The position numbers were made by a program, and so were the translations under genes. Positions 37,977 through 47,118 of a stretch of DNA of 64,000 nt are shown here, piece after piece (position 1 is the first letter of the stretch; every line of letters begins with the position of its first letter). The DNA lies in contig NZ_QBKA01000002.1 of assembly GCF_003340475.1 (NCBI RefSeq), positions 1 to 64,000 of the forward strand, in the 5' to 3' direction. Origin of the DNA: Alteripontixanthobacter maritimus (lineage in GTDB: Bacteria; Pseudomonadota; Alphaproteobacteria; Sphingomonadales; Sphingomonadaceae). The notes under the pieces are model-generated. The model was not told the origin of the DNA, ran no database searches, and saw only the letters and a program-made list of their open reading frames with translations.

Positions 37977-39037
37977 CACAGTTCAACGGTCGAGAAATCG
38001 AGATCGCGCGCGACAAACACCGATACGCTGGTGCCATGCCGGATTTTCAGGGTTCGCTGAATCTCTTGCGTGGTAACGCGCGGTGTCACGTTTTGTGTGC
38101 TGCCGGGAAGCGCCACGATAACACCGTCGGTCGCTTCGCGTGTTGCTACTCCAACACCAATGTCGAGCACGGACTGCAACAATGCGCCGCCGAACCGCTG
38201 GAAGAATTTGCTGTCGACCTTACCCTTGACGCCGGCGCGGCCAAGCGGGTCTGAGGCGGGGGAGTCGAGCGCGATTGTTACGCCGTCAGGGCGTATTAGC
38301 CGTGTCCAGCGTATCAATGCGCGGTTTTGCCCCGCATCGATGCCGGCTTCATATTCACCATACAGTCTGCTTCCCCGTTGAATAAGCACTCTGGAGCCGT
38401 CGAATGCATGAATGTCGCGCTGAACCAACGCACGGACGCCGCCCGGGCGGGTGGAATCGATTGCAGTTTCTAGAACGGCCGGGATTACCGTGCCCTGGGG
38501 AACAGTCACTGACGGGTTTGCGAGCCGCCGGGCACGAACGCGGTTTTGATCGCCTTCCTCGTCACTTACAGGCGGCGGACCTGCGACAGGCTGACCGCGT
38601 TCGGCCGTATCCAGAGGCAGCGGTCTGTATGAGTCTTGAAACACCGGAGGGTCAGCTTGCGCCTGTTGAGGCGACACACTGGTTTGCTGAACGGGCGACG
38701 GGATTGGCAGGCGTTCAGGCGGTTCCGGCCGAACGGCGATCGGGATCCTGCCTATGACGCGAGGGAGGTTTCCTCGACTATCAAGGTAATCGCGCTGGTC
38801 ATAAGGCAGTGCCAAAGGTGGCGGCGAAGAAATACGGGAGTTGGTGTCGGAGGTGGTTGCCATTGTGCTTGGCGCGGTCACATCACCGCGACGGGCATCC
38901 AGGGCCGAAAATAGAAAAGCGCCTCCAAGAAGTAGCGTACTCAAGAATATCCAAAGCCCGATATTGTTCGCATTACCAGTAGCGATCACGGGCCGCACAT
39001 CGTCATCTGTTTGGGCCGTATGAAGTGCCTCAGTCAT
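37976..39037 (-). CDS. virB10: T4SS core protein VirB10
   Basis: This is a 353-aa product. Single transmembrane helix at about residues 28-45, a long Pro/Gln-rich periplasmic segment, then the TrbI/VirB10 beta-barrel: VPQGTVIPAVLETAIDSTRPGG, VLIQRGSRLYGEYE and a lid helix region. It spans the envelope and joins with VirB9. Overlaps virB9 by 4 bases. Confidence 0.93.
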   Translation of the reverse strand: MTEALHTAQTDDDVRPVIATGNANNIGLWIFLSTLLLGGAFLFSALDARRGDVTAPSTMATTSDTNSRISSPPPLALPYDQRDYLDSRGNLPRVIGRIPIAVRPEPPERLPIPSPVQQTSVSPQQAQADPPVFQDSYRPLPLDTAERGQPVAGPPPVSDEEGDQNRVRARRLANPSVTVPQGTVIPAVLETAIDSTRPGGVRALVQRDIHAFDGSRVLIQRGSRLYGEYEAGIDAGQNRALIRWTRLIRPDGVTIALDSPASDPLGRAGVKGKVDSKFFQRFGGALLQSVLDIGVGVATREATDGVIVALPGSTQNVTPRVTTQEIQRTLKIRHGTSVSVFVARDLDFSTVEL

Positions 39038-39420
39038 TGGGTATCGTTCGCAGTAGCGCTACGCCGAGCGACGGCACGTTTGCGATCTATCCGAAACACC
39101 AGCTCGTTGTAGACACGGTCGATGACGAAAAAGTCACCGCGCATATAGCCATTGACGACTTCTTCTTCGCCTGCCGGTCCAATAGCGAAAACGGCGGGTA
39201 AGGCTTGACCCGGCGCATATTGGATCTGAGTTTTAAAACCGTCATCGCCGATCGCTGCGGGACGAACTTCGCGGTCACCTTTGACGCTATAACCCCATTG
39301 CTGTGCATTCAGGCTCTGAGGGCCGCTGTTGGTATCTGATAGTATCGGCAGTGCCAGTTGGCCTGAAGCTACCGGAGGTGCGCAGGACGCGAGTAACAAG
39401 AGGGGAAGCAATTGTTTCAC
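39034..39420 (-). CDS. virB9: VirB9, strongly shortened
   Basis: This is a 128-aa product. Signal MKQLLPLLLLASCAPPVASG, then only the C-terminal VirB9/CagX domain (LNAQQWGYSVKGDREVRPAAIGDDGFKTQIQYAP... and FFVIDRVYNELVFRIDRK). Normal VirB9 is about 250-290 aa with an N-terminal domain that is missing here. The junction is in frame and both neighbours overlap by 4 bases, so this looks like a clean internal deletion. The cysteine in LLASC might make it a lipoprotein. Confidence 0.8.
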   Translation of the reverse strand: MKQLLPLLLLASCAPPVASGQLALPILSDTNSGPQSLNAQQWGYSVKGDREVRPAAIGDDGFKTQIQYAPGQALPAVFAIGPAGEEEVVNGYMRGDFFVIDRVYNELVFRIDRKRAVARRSATANDTQ

Positions 39421-40172
39421 TGGTCCTGCCTCCGCTCTTGTTGCGGACGCCGCGATATTGGTGTCACTAGCGGATCGGATATTACGAGCGGGTCGGGAAG
39501 CGTTTCAGCATCCTTGCGATAGCGCGTTACCTGAAATCCCAAGGGGTTGAGCAGGCGGTCATCGGCGGTCATCTCCGCTCCGGAAAAGCGATAGTTAATG
39601 ATAGCGGCCCAATGTTGCGGGTCTTGCGGTTGCCCCCCGGGATCGGTTCGGGTCGTTGTGAACCGGACAAGCGAACTGTCGGCAGACAGTGAAGACACGC
39701 TTTTGATATCGACATTCAGCGCCGCATTGCGCGGCAGGTAGGACAGCGGGCTCGCCGGATTGTTCGGCTGCATCTGACGGATATAGCGCTGCCTTGCATC
39801 GCCTTCGGACCAAAGAGCGACTTTGCGATAATCACGCTGGATGCTGCCCGTGTCATAGCTCTCGCGCGCGATGACATATTGCACGAGAAACGATCGGGTC
39901 AGCGCTGCGTCGGGGGAGACAACCTGACGTTCGAGCGGGGCAAGCTCCTCGACATATCCTGTCTGCCGGTCGACCAGCAAAGTGTAGGGCTCGACCGTTT
40001 TCAAAGGCAACATGATCACAATCGCAAGTGCCAGCAGCAGCGCGGCGATTGCCGATATTCCTGCCACGATCCATGCGATGCGGCATGACCGCTCGAGATC
40101 AGCGGTAACACTGGTAGCCCAGCTATCTGCAATCACCACCTCCTCACCATCAATTTTGTGATGAGCGTTCAT
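39417..40172 (-). CDS. virB8: T4SS inner-membrane protein VirB8
   Basis: This is a 251-aa bitopic protein. Transmembrane helix at about residues 33-56, then the VirB8 periplasmic domain: PYTLLVDRQTGYVEELAPLERQ, FLVQYVIARESYD and INYRFSGAEMTADDRLLNPLGFQVTRYRKD. Overlaps both virB6 and virB9 by 4 bases. Confidence 0.92.
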   Translation of the reverse strand: MNAHHKIDGEEVVIADSWATSVTADLERSCRIAWIVAGISAIAALLLALAIVIMLPLKTVEPYTLLVDRQTGYVEELAPLERQVVSPDAALTRSFLVQYVIARESYDTGSIQRDYRKVALWSEGDARQRYIRQMQPNNPASPLSYLPRNAALNVDIKSVSSLSADSSLVRFTTTRTDPGGQPQDPQHWAAIINYRFSGAEMTADDRLLNPLGFQVTRYRKDAETLPDPLVISDPLVTPISRRPQQERRQDQ

Positions 40173-41374
40173 GGTTTACCATCCCGCCGCTGAGCGGACG
40201 CAGAGCTACGACGTGATGTTCGGCGCCATGAACTGCCAAGGCGCTCTGGGGGAACACTGGCGACCGGGCCATTGGAGGAAGCGGTATCACTACCGCCATC
40301 GCTGCGACTGCCAAGTGTACGAAAGGCTGTACGCTCGGTCCGCAAATGCTCCTCACGTCTGATCTGCGTTTCCATACTGTCTGCGATACGTTGAACGCGG
40401 CTTACCGCAAGTGCTTGCGGTTGCTCCGGCGCAATATTGACAGGTGCCGGACTAAGCCGCTCGCGAATATTGGGAAACGCCGGCAAGGTGATCCATCCGC
40501 GCGTAAAAGCGACCTTCGCCAGTAGCCAAATCATGGCGAACTGCACGATCGCAAAGGCCAGCGTCAGAGCGAAAAGCTCGATCGGAGCGGACGGCGTTGC
40601 ATAACCAAGGGTTCGCAAACGCAATGCATCCGCTAGCCAAGGCCCAATGATTGCAAGTTGGGCAGCAAGGGCGATGGTTACACCGACCGAGGCAAGTAAT
40701 GTGAGCACAAGCCCGCGAAGCCAACCGGAAAAGATGCCGCGCGTGGCTTCGAACAGCAGGAGTCCTGCCGCAAGGGGAGCAAGGGCCAGGAGCACTCCTG
40801 CTGTTATTCTCAAAAGTGCTAATGATCCGAAGATTCCTGCAAGATAGACAAGCCGCGACCATCCGAACGAATTTTCGTCTTCCAGCGCGCTGCCTTTGAA
40901 TGTTCCGCCCGGTGCAGCATCATCGACTAATGCGCCCACATTCCGTCCTGTGCCGGCTTCGGTCAGGCGCACGATAGCATTGTCAGCATCCTGAAGTTGC
41001 CGCGCGAACGAAACTCCTTCGCCTGGCATCACCGGTGACCCGGCAGCCCGTGCAATCTCGGCCGGACCGTCCAGCACCACATCATGAATGACTGTCCGAA
41101 ACGCCGGCCAGGAAAAAGCGAGCGTAAGCACGATACCGATCTTGATAACGTCAGACACTACGTCGCGCGCACCGGGAGCTGGTCCGAACAGCAATCTGAT
41201 ACCGAACAGTGCTACAAACAGTGTGAGAAGTCCGGTCATGACAATCGATGTGAGCGATCCGGGTTGGCCGAGCGCCTGCCAGCCATAGCTGCCGATCAAC
41301 TGAGCCTGACAGTCGATATGTCCCAGCACGCGAACAAGAAAATCGTCGCCGGTAAGGATCGCTGGACAGGCCAA
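40169..41374 (-). CDS. virB6: T4SS polytopic membrane protein VirB6
   Basis: This is a 401-aa product. The start codon is TTG (41372-41374) with GAGG before it. At least five hydrophobic segments are seen (about residues 40-62, 75-90, 165-215, 220-250, 265-290). The tail is long, basic and Arg/Ser-rich. Order after virB4 and before virB8 fits VirB6/TrbL. Confidence 0.85.
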   Translation of the reverse strand: MACPAILTGDDFLVRVLGHIDCQAQLIGSYGWQALGQPGSLTSIVMTGLLTLFVALFGIRLLFGPAPGARDVVSDVIKIGIVLTLAFSWPAFRTVIHDVVLDGPAEIARAAGSPVMPGEGVSFARQLQDADNAIVRLTEAGTGRNVGALVDDAAPGGTFKGSALEDENSFGWSRLVYLAGIFGSLALLRITAGVLLALAPLAAGLLLFEATRGIFSGWLRGLVLTLLASVGVTIALAAQLAIIGPWLADALRLRTLGYATPSAPIELFALTLAFAIVQFAMIWLLAKVAFTRGWITLPAFPNIRERLSPAPVNIAPEQPQALAVSRVQRIADSMETQIRREEHLRTERTAFRTLGSRSDGGSDTASSNGPVASVPPERLGSSWRRTSRRSSASAQRRDGKP

Positions 41375-41377
41375 ACC

Positions 41378-43753
41378 TCAGGCCGCCTTTCCAAGCAGCG
41401 GGCCCATCCACTTCGCTGGATCGGTTCCATGTTCTTTTGCAAGTTCATCGAACAGACGAACGGAGCTTTCGCGCCCCGAGAGGATGGTGAGCAGATCTTT
41501 CTCGCCGGTCAGATCGAGCCGGGCAACCACGCTATCATTGCCGTGCCGGATGAGAAAACAATGTGAATTGTCGGGTAGCGTTCGCACCAGATCGTATTCG
41601 TGACGCGAAAGGCCGAAGCCGTTGATATAATCCTCGGCACGCGCCTTTGGGTTGATCATGAATATCTGCGTTGCAGCCTGTTCTATGATGGCGCTGGCGA
41701 TGCGGCTTTCCAGCGCATCTTGCGCGCTTTGCGTGGCAAAACCCACGATCCCGTTGCGCTTACGGATGGTCTTCTCCCAATCCTTGATCCGGCGCACGAA
41801 CACATCGTCGTCCAGCGCCTTCCAGCCTTCATCGATTACGATGATGGCGGGCGATCCGTCGAGCCGCTCTTCCACCCGGTGGAAAAAATACAGCATCGCA
41901 GGTGTCCGCGCGACCGGATCGTCCAGGATCGCGGTCATATCGAACCCGATGGTTTCTGCAGCAAGGTCCGTCTGGTCCTCGGCGTTATCAAACAACCAAG
42001 CGCGCTCTCCATCTCCCCACCAGGAACGAAGTCTCGAATAGAGATCGCCCGACTTTGGACGGTCGCCCCCGCGGAACAGCTCCACCAGATAGCGCAGGCG
42101 GCGTCGCTCGCGCGGTTGCAGGAAGTTGGTTTCGATCGCGTCCTGTATCTGATCGGCTTCCGCACTGTCGGTGCCGCCGCAAAGCAGGGTCAGCCATTCG
42201 AACAGGAACTGGCGATTGTTCGGCGTGTCGCCCAGCTGTAGCGGATTGAGACCAGACGCCGCTTCAGGTCGCAGCCGGTCATAGGTTCCGCCAATCGCGC
42301 GAATAAACAGCTCTGCGCCGCGATCCTTGTCGAAGAAGATGATGCGCGGATTGTATTTGCGCGCCTGCGCCAGCAAAAAATTGAGCACCACCGTCTTGCC
42401 CGAGCCGGATGGTCCAATGATGGTAAAGTTGCCCAGATCGTTCTGGTGGAAGTTGAAGAAATAGGGTCCGGCAGCGGTCGTCTCGAACAGGGTCACTGCA
42501 TCTCCCCAATGGTTACGATGCGGACGGCCGACCGGGAAATTGTGCAGGCTCGCAAACCCTGCAAAATTGGTCGTCGAAACCAGTCCGCGCCGGGTAATGT
42601 ATTTGAAATTGCCAGGGAATTGCGCCCAGTAGGTCGGCTCGAGCGCGATATCCTCGCGCACGGCAGTAATGCCAAGGTCAGCCAGCAGCGCGATGACTTC
42701 GGCTGCGTGACTATCCAGCAACTTCAAATCGTCCGCATGAATGGCTATCGTCGTATGATGCTCGCCAAACCCGGCGCGGCCGGCAGCCACCTCGTCCTTT
42801 GCGATACCGAGTTCATCGCGGAGCGATACCGCCTCATCCTCGGCAGAGCGCATTCGGCGAAGAGCCAGGTTCATCTGGCTAAGCGCCTTGCCCCGTTCGA
42901 CGAACGCAAAACTCTGGCTGATATTCATTTCGAACGGCATGCGGCAAAGCTCGTCGAACATGCCAGGCATGGTTTGCGATGGCCAATCCTTAATGGAAAC
43001 CAAGGCGGCAAATCGCCGCTCCAGTGGTCCGGCAGGCGCCAGCTCCACAGCATTCTGGCCAAAGCTGATCCGGCGCGCCGGGAGATGATGTCCCAAATCG
43101 CCATGCGGGATCAGCACCGGGCGCATATCTCCGTTAAACAACCATGACAGAAATTCGAGTTGCTCGGAGCGTTCACCGCTTTTATCGTCATAGGTGGAAA
43201 GGAGGTGCGGGTCATACTGGCCAAGCGACGCCATCAAGGCTTCGCGCGCGCTGTCCAGCGCCCTCAGTTCGCCTGTCATGGCGGCAGCATTGCGCTTGGT
43301 CGACCGGGCGAACCAGCTGCGGAATCGGTCGAAAATACCGATCCGGCCCTGCAACGGGCGACGCACTAAAGTGAGGAACAGCTCGTTCACATAAAGCTGA
43401 CGACGACCAAGCCGGTCGTTCCATCTGTCGTCCAAAGTTTGCGAGAAATCATCAGGATAAACCGCATCGATATCGGCGTCCGCCCGTCGGCGCACAACAT
43501 GATGATAGATCGCAAATCGCGAGTTGCCGATTGCCCGTAACATCGCATCGCGCAGTTCGGCGCGGTAGTTCAACTCATCGCTATCAGCGGTTTCGAACAG
43601 TAGCCCGCCCAGACGGATGGTCTGCAACAGCAAACCATCGCGTGTTTCGATCGTATGTGCGTCAACATGCCGGGCATAGGGTAAATGCTTACCCGCAGGC
43701 GCTTCGCGCGCAACGACCTTCGGGTCGTGTGTTAGGGCCGGTAGGAGTTGCAT
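41378..43753 (-). CDS. virB4: T4SS ATPase VirB4
   Basis: This is a 791-aa product. Walker A in GPSGSGKTVVLNFLL, Walker B in PAIIVIDEGWKALDD, and FATQSAQDALESRIASAIIEQAATQIFMIN near the C-terminus. CagE/TrbE N-terminal domain with RYAR-type start HLPYARHVDAHTIETRDG. I prefer ATG 43751-43753 (GGAG upstream); it overlaps virB3 by 22 bases. Confidence 0.95.
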   Translation of the reverse strand: MQLLPALTHDPKVVAREAPAGKHLPYARHVDAHTIETRDGLLLQTIRLGGLLFETADSDELNYRAELRDAMLRAIGNSRFAIYHHVVRRRADADIDAVYPDDFSQTLDDRWNDRLGRRQLYVNELFLTLVRRPLQGRIGIFDRFRSWFARSTKRNAAAMTGELRALDSAREALMASLGQYDPHLLSTYDDKSGERSEQLEFLSWLFNGDMRPVLIPHGDLGHHLPARRISFGQNAVELAPAGPLERRFAALVSIKDWPSQTMPGMFDELCRMPFEMNISQSFAFVERGKALSQMNLALRRMRSAEDEAVSLRDELGIAKDEVAAGRAGFGEHHTTIAIHADDLKLLDSHAAEVIALLADLGITAVREDIALEPTYWAQFPGNFKYITRRGLVSTTNFAGFASLHNFPVGRPHRNHWGDAVTLFETTAAGPYFFNFHQNDLGNFTIIGPSGSGKTVVLNFLLAQARKYNPRIIFFDKDRGAELFIRAIGGTYDRLRPEAASGLNPLQLGDTPNNRQFLFEWLTLLCGGTDSAEADQIQDAIETNFLQPRERRRLRYLVELFRGGDRPKSGDLYSRLRSWWGDGERAWLFDNAEDQTDLAAETIGFDMTAILDDPVARTPAMLYFFHRVEERLDGSPAIIVIDEGWKALDDDVFVRRIKDWEKTIRKRNGIVGFATQSAQDALESRIASAIIEQAATQIFMINPKARAEDYINGFGLSRHEYDLVRTLPDNSHCFLIRHGNDSVVARLDLTGEKDLLTILSGRESSVRLFDELAKEHGTDPAKWMGPLLGKAA

Positions 43754-44019
43754 TGCCACAAAGCGTGATTGCGAACTCGGGGGCAAGTGCGCACTCTCGT
43801 AAGCCAGAGGTCGAAGAAGCGCGGTTCACGCAGACAAAACAACGCTCCAATGCCGTGCAATAGCAGTGCAATGAGCGTTACCCACCAACTCTGGAAAATT
43901 AAGAACAGCTCAACCGCAACGACCGCATTGATGATGAAGAAGGTATAGGTCACACCCGCGAACATCTGCGGCCGCGTAAGCGCGGTGAACAGATTGTCGC
44001 GGCGTAGTTCGTTCGCCAT
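43732..44019 (-). CDS. virB3: T4SS protein VirB3
   Basis: This is a 95-aa product with two hydrophobic segments (about 20-60). NLFTALTRPQMFAGVTYTFFIINAVVAVELFL and a LREPRFFDLW tail are typical. First gene of the T4SS operon visible here. Confidence 0.88.
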   Translation of the reverse strand: MANELRRDNLFTALTRPQMFAGVTYTFFIINAVVAVELFLIFQSWWVTLIALLLHGIGALFCLREPRFFDLWLTRVRTCPRVRNHALWQCNSYRP

Positions 44020-44435
44020 CTCACCTCTTTTTGTAATTGAATGGCAACCCTCAACATTTGAGCACTAAATGCAAGTAATTCATTGCGCTTTCAGATTAAG
44101 GGAATGCGATATCTCGACGCGTCTGATATAAATATCAGCAGGCGCTCGTTCCGCGTTATACCACCTCGACCGCCGTGCGCCAGTTTGCTTTCAAAGCGAC
44201 CGCATGGCTACTCGATCAGGCCAACGACAGCGGGCGCGGATGTGTGGCTTGGATCGCGCATAAGGGTTCGATGCTCTCTGCCCCACGATGGGGAGGCGCT
44301 AGTATTCCTTGGTCGCAAAAACAGCGACCACCTGGTTCTAGTGCGCACCGTGTACCAATTCGGCAGCGCAGAGCAGGCCGCGCAATCGCGCAAATCCTAG
44401 AGCGCGGTATGCCCACCCAAGCGCTCGACTAGGTC
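44020..44435. other. Region upstream of the T4SS operon
   Basis: I assign no gene. Several short frames on both strands have gene-like composition but no recognised product. This may be decayed relaxase sequence, as the next region clearly is. It probably holds the virB promoter. Confidence 0.4.
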
Positions 44436-45383
44436 GTGCGCCGAACGAACACCCACACCAGGGAAACGGTCGAAAAGATTCTGGCAGGCGATGCGCGTCA
44501 ACGATCGACGCCATCGACAAGGGCGGCGGGCGGATCGTCGAGGAGGGTGACAATGATTTGCGCTATGAGATCATCAATAGGGAGTTCTCTAGACTCTCGC
44601 CCGCAGTCCTCGAGCGGACCTTCATGCTTAATTCTACAGGCGAAGGACGCCAGAGGCTCACCGTGCAATTCGTGCCAAGCTGGTCCGTGACGGCACGCTG
44701 GGAGGGGACGCGATCATTGCGACCACATTGGACAGCTGGGCCTGACCCGCGCCGAGGGTTCCGATGGCGCCTGCTATTCCTTTGGCCAGATCGTCACGTC
44801 ATGGCGCGGCAGTCGTGGACGGCAGCCGAGCAGGGGACGTGCTCACCGCGTCGAGAGTATCGACGCTGAGGCAGGCACAATCTCGCTCGCCACGCCGCAG
44901 GGTAAGAGCATCGGAGGGTCACTTACCAGATGGGGCGGCAACCAGGCGGAAGGGTTCGTCGAGGTCTAGCAGGAGCTGCGCATCGGCGACAGCATCCAGT
45001 TCACCCGCAACAACCGGCGCGCGGGGCGATTGAACGGCCACACCGCCAGCGTGTTCGGGATCGATCCGCAGCGGAGCGGCATCACGGTCGAGCGCGAGGA
45101 CGGTAAGCACGATGCCCTCGACCTCTCCCGCCTCGCCGACCGGCATATCCGGCCCAAATGGGTCCGCACCATACACTCCGCACAAGGCGCAACCGCCGAT
45201 CGGGTCATGGTGCATTTGGAGAGTTTCCGCGCCAACACCGTCGATGCACCTGCGGGCTATGTCGCGATATGCCCCGCCAAGGACACGGTTGAGCTCTACA
45301 CCGACAGTCGCGCCAGGCTCACCGAAGCGCTCGGCATACGCGATGGTGCACAGTTCGGCGCGATCGACGGGGTGCGGCGGTAG
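44436..45383 (+). pseudogene. Decayed C-terminal part of a TraI/MobF relaxase-helicase
   Basis: Family-like stretches appear in different frames. DLRYEIINREFSRLSPA lies near 44550. QELRIGDSIQFTRNNRRAGRLNGHTASVFGIDP and KWVRTIHSAQGATADRVMVHLESFRANTVDAPAGYVAI lie at 44970-45270. An in-frame TAG at 44967-44969 and several frameshifts show decay. The N-terminal relaxase domain is absent. It is evidence of an ancestral conjugative element. Confidence 0.75.
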
Positions 45384-45445
45384 GCGGAGGTGGGCTGGTG
45401 GTAAGGGGGCACCGAAGAATGGCGACCAGAGAGGACTGGCTATGC

Positions 45446-45697
45446 CTACGGGCTTGGCCGGAGCTTTTTCGCTAAGAACTGCATAGCAAAATCGATTGCC
45501 CACCAAAGCCCAGCGGTAGAGAGCAAAAGCACCAGCCAGACCATCCCTCCCGATGCCCCAGGAACGAAGGTTCTGAGGAAATAAAGGATATAGGTGACCA
45601 CGGCAAAAAATTTGACGAACGACGAACCTAGGCCTTGCAGGAATGAGACAGCAAGCTCATTCGCAAATTCGTGGCTCTCAGTTCTATCGTCGCTCAT
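45446..45697 (-). CDS. Putative immunity protein (membrane) for the orphan RHS cassette
   Basis: This is an 83-aa product with two transmembrane helices (about residues 27-45 and 50-72). It overlaps the 3' end of the orphan RHS gene by 14 bases, as immunity genes usually do. Function is inferred from position. Confidence 0.6.
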   Translation of the reverse strand: MSDDRTESHEFANELAVSFLQGLGSSFVKFFAVVTYILYFLRTFVPGASGGMVWLVLLLSTAGLWWAIDFAMQFLAKKLRPSP

Positions 45698-46571
45698 CTC
45701 GTTCCTTCAAATCTCTCGGGGTAACCTCAGGTGATCCCTCTTTGGCGGCTTTCGCACCCGCTACTGAACCGGCTGCTGTGCCAGCAGCTTTTGCTGCATC
45801 CTTCGCGGCTGCCTTTGATCGCTCCTTCGCCTTGCGCTCTCTGAACTTGGCATTTTTGATCTTGCGCTGGCTACCTTCCCTCGTTTTGTTCTGGGTGTAT
45901 TTCTTTGCGGCTTTGGTGCCCTTCTTCGTGCCCTTATAGGCCTTATACGCTTTGTAGGCCTTGCCAGCTTGTTTGACAGCACCATAGCCAGCTCCAGTCG
46001 CTACGCCTGCTACGAGCACGTCTCCAATATCAACATCATCTAGCTCTTTGCCTTCCACGAGCGTCTGGTAGGCAACCTCAGCTCCTGCTCCGACAATGAA
46101 TCCCCCAACCTCTTTTAGAATTTCGCCGGTGGGATCAACGTTATTTACCGGATCATTTCCAACATAGGCATAGAGGTTAAGCTGGTCCTCATACCCGATG
46201 GGGTCGGTCTGGAGGAACCTGCCGAGCGTCGGTGAGTAGATGCGGGCCTTGTAGTAGTACATTCCCAGCTCTTCCAGCCATGCCTGCCCGGTGTACTGGA
46301 ACCGGCCTTGGTTACCCGCGCCCGGAATGCCGTATTCGTCATAGGTGTTGATCCGGGGGTCGCTGGCAAACTGCTTCGCGCTCAGCACGATGGAGCCGCG
46401 CGCATTGGCATACAGGAACCGGACATTGCCGTGCGAGGTGTCGGTGCCTGCGAACGACATCAGCGCATCGTCGGCATCGGCATTAGTGCCGTGAACATGG
46501 CGCTGCTTAAGCACGTTGTTCCAGGCATACTCACCGACCATCGCATCGCCATCGTAGAGGTAGTCAACCAT
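45684..46571 (-). CDS. Orphan RHS C-terminal cassette
   Basis: This is a 295-aa product. Residues 1-147 repeat the end of the RHS core at 47.7-48.1 kb, including the [21 protein letters not shown] hyperconserved block. The tip (148-295) is different: a hydrophobic Gly/Ala region, then a Lys/Ala-rich tail. It has its own ATG but no signal peptide. This is the layout of displaced toxin tips in polymorphic toxin loci, which may reach expression by recombination with the full gene. Confidence 0.75.
   Translation of the reverse strand: MVDYLYDGDAMVGEYAWNNVLKQRHVHGTNADADDALMSFAGTDTSHGNVRFLYANARGSIVLSAKQFASDPRINTYDEYGIPGAGNQGRFQYTGQAWLEELGMYYYKARIYSPTLGRFLQTDPIGYEDQLNLYAYVGNDPVNNVDPTGEILKEVGGFIVGAGAEVAYQTLVEGKELDDVDIGDVLVAGVATGAGYGAVKQAGKAYKAYKAYKGTKKGTKAAKKYTQNKTREGSQRKIKNAKFRERKAKERSKAAAKDAAKAAGTAAGSVAGAKAAKEGSPEVTPRDLKERDERR
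46139..46562 (-). repeat. RHS core repeat, copy 1 (minus-strand locus)
   Basis: This DNA closely repeats the segment at about 47699-48123, ending where the two toxin tips diverge. It offers a homologous stretch for swapping tips. Confidence 0.75.
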
Positions 46572-46722
46572 AACTTGCTAATCTAATTTCTCTTCATCAA
46601 TAGCAGGAGCTGAGTTCGGAGTGCCCCCTAAGGCTTCCCAAATTGCGAGGCCCGATCCGATCACTTGGCCGGATCGCTCAAAGAACCACATGGCTGGAGA
46701 AAGGGATCGAGATCAAAGCTTG

Positions 46723-47118
46723 TTACCGATGCACCAACATGCCCCAATCCATAAAACTTGCCACAAGCGAGGTGCCTTCTTCAGGTGAAATGATACGCAT
46801 CGCTGCAAATATGGAATCCTCAAAGACCTCGCGGAAGCCACTTTCAGAATACGGAATTAAGAAATCATCGGACATGACGTTTTCTTCCCCTGACCTGTCG
46901 GCCTCATTCAAGTTTATGAAGTAGACCTTTTGACCAGGCGAAATTGAGCGAAGGAATACGTCGATAATCCCACTCTGTGCCGAGAGGTCTTCCTCAAACT
47001 GCCATTGGGAAGACCGAAAGCCATCGTCTTCTGCAGTTTTAATAGTCGAATTTCCGATTGTCCGAAATCGCGCCGAAACGTGCTCAGGAACCGAGAATTC
47101 AATCCTATTCGTTTTCAT
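46723..47118 (-). CDS. Putative immunity protein for the minus-strand RHS toxin
   Basis: This is a 131-aa soluble, acidic product. It overlaps the end of the RHS gene by 14 bases. There is no recognised family. Position directly after the toxin tip is the only basis for the call. Confidence 0.65.
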   Translation of the reverse strand: MKTNRIEFSVPEHVSARFRTIGNSTIKTAEDDGFRSSQWQFEEDLSAQSGIIDVFLRSISPGQKVYFINLNEADRSGEENVMSDDFLIPYSESGFREVFEDSIFAAMRIISPEEGTSLVASFMDWGMLVHR

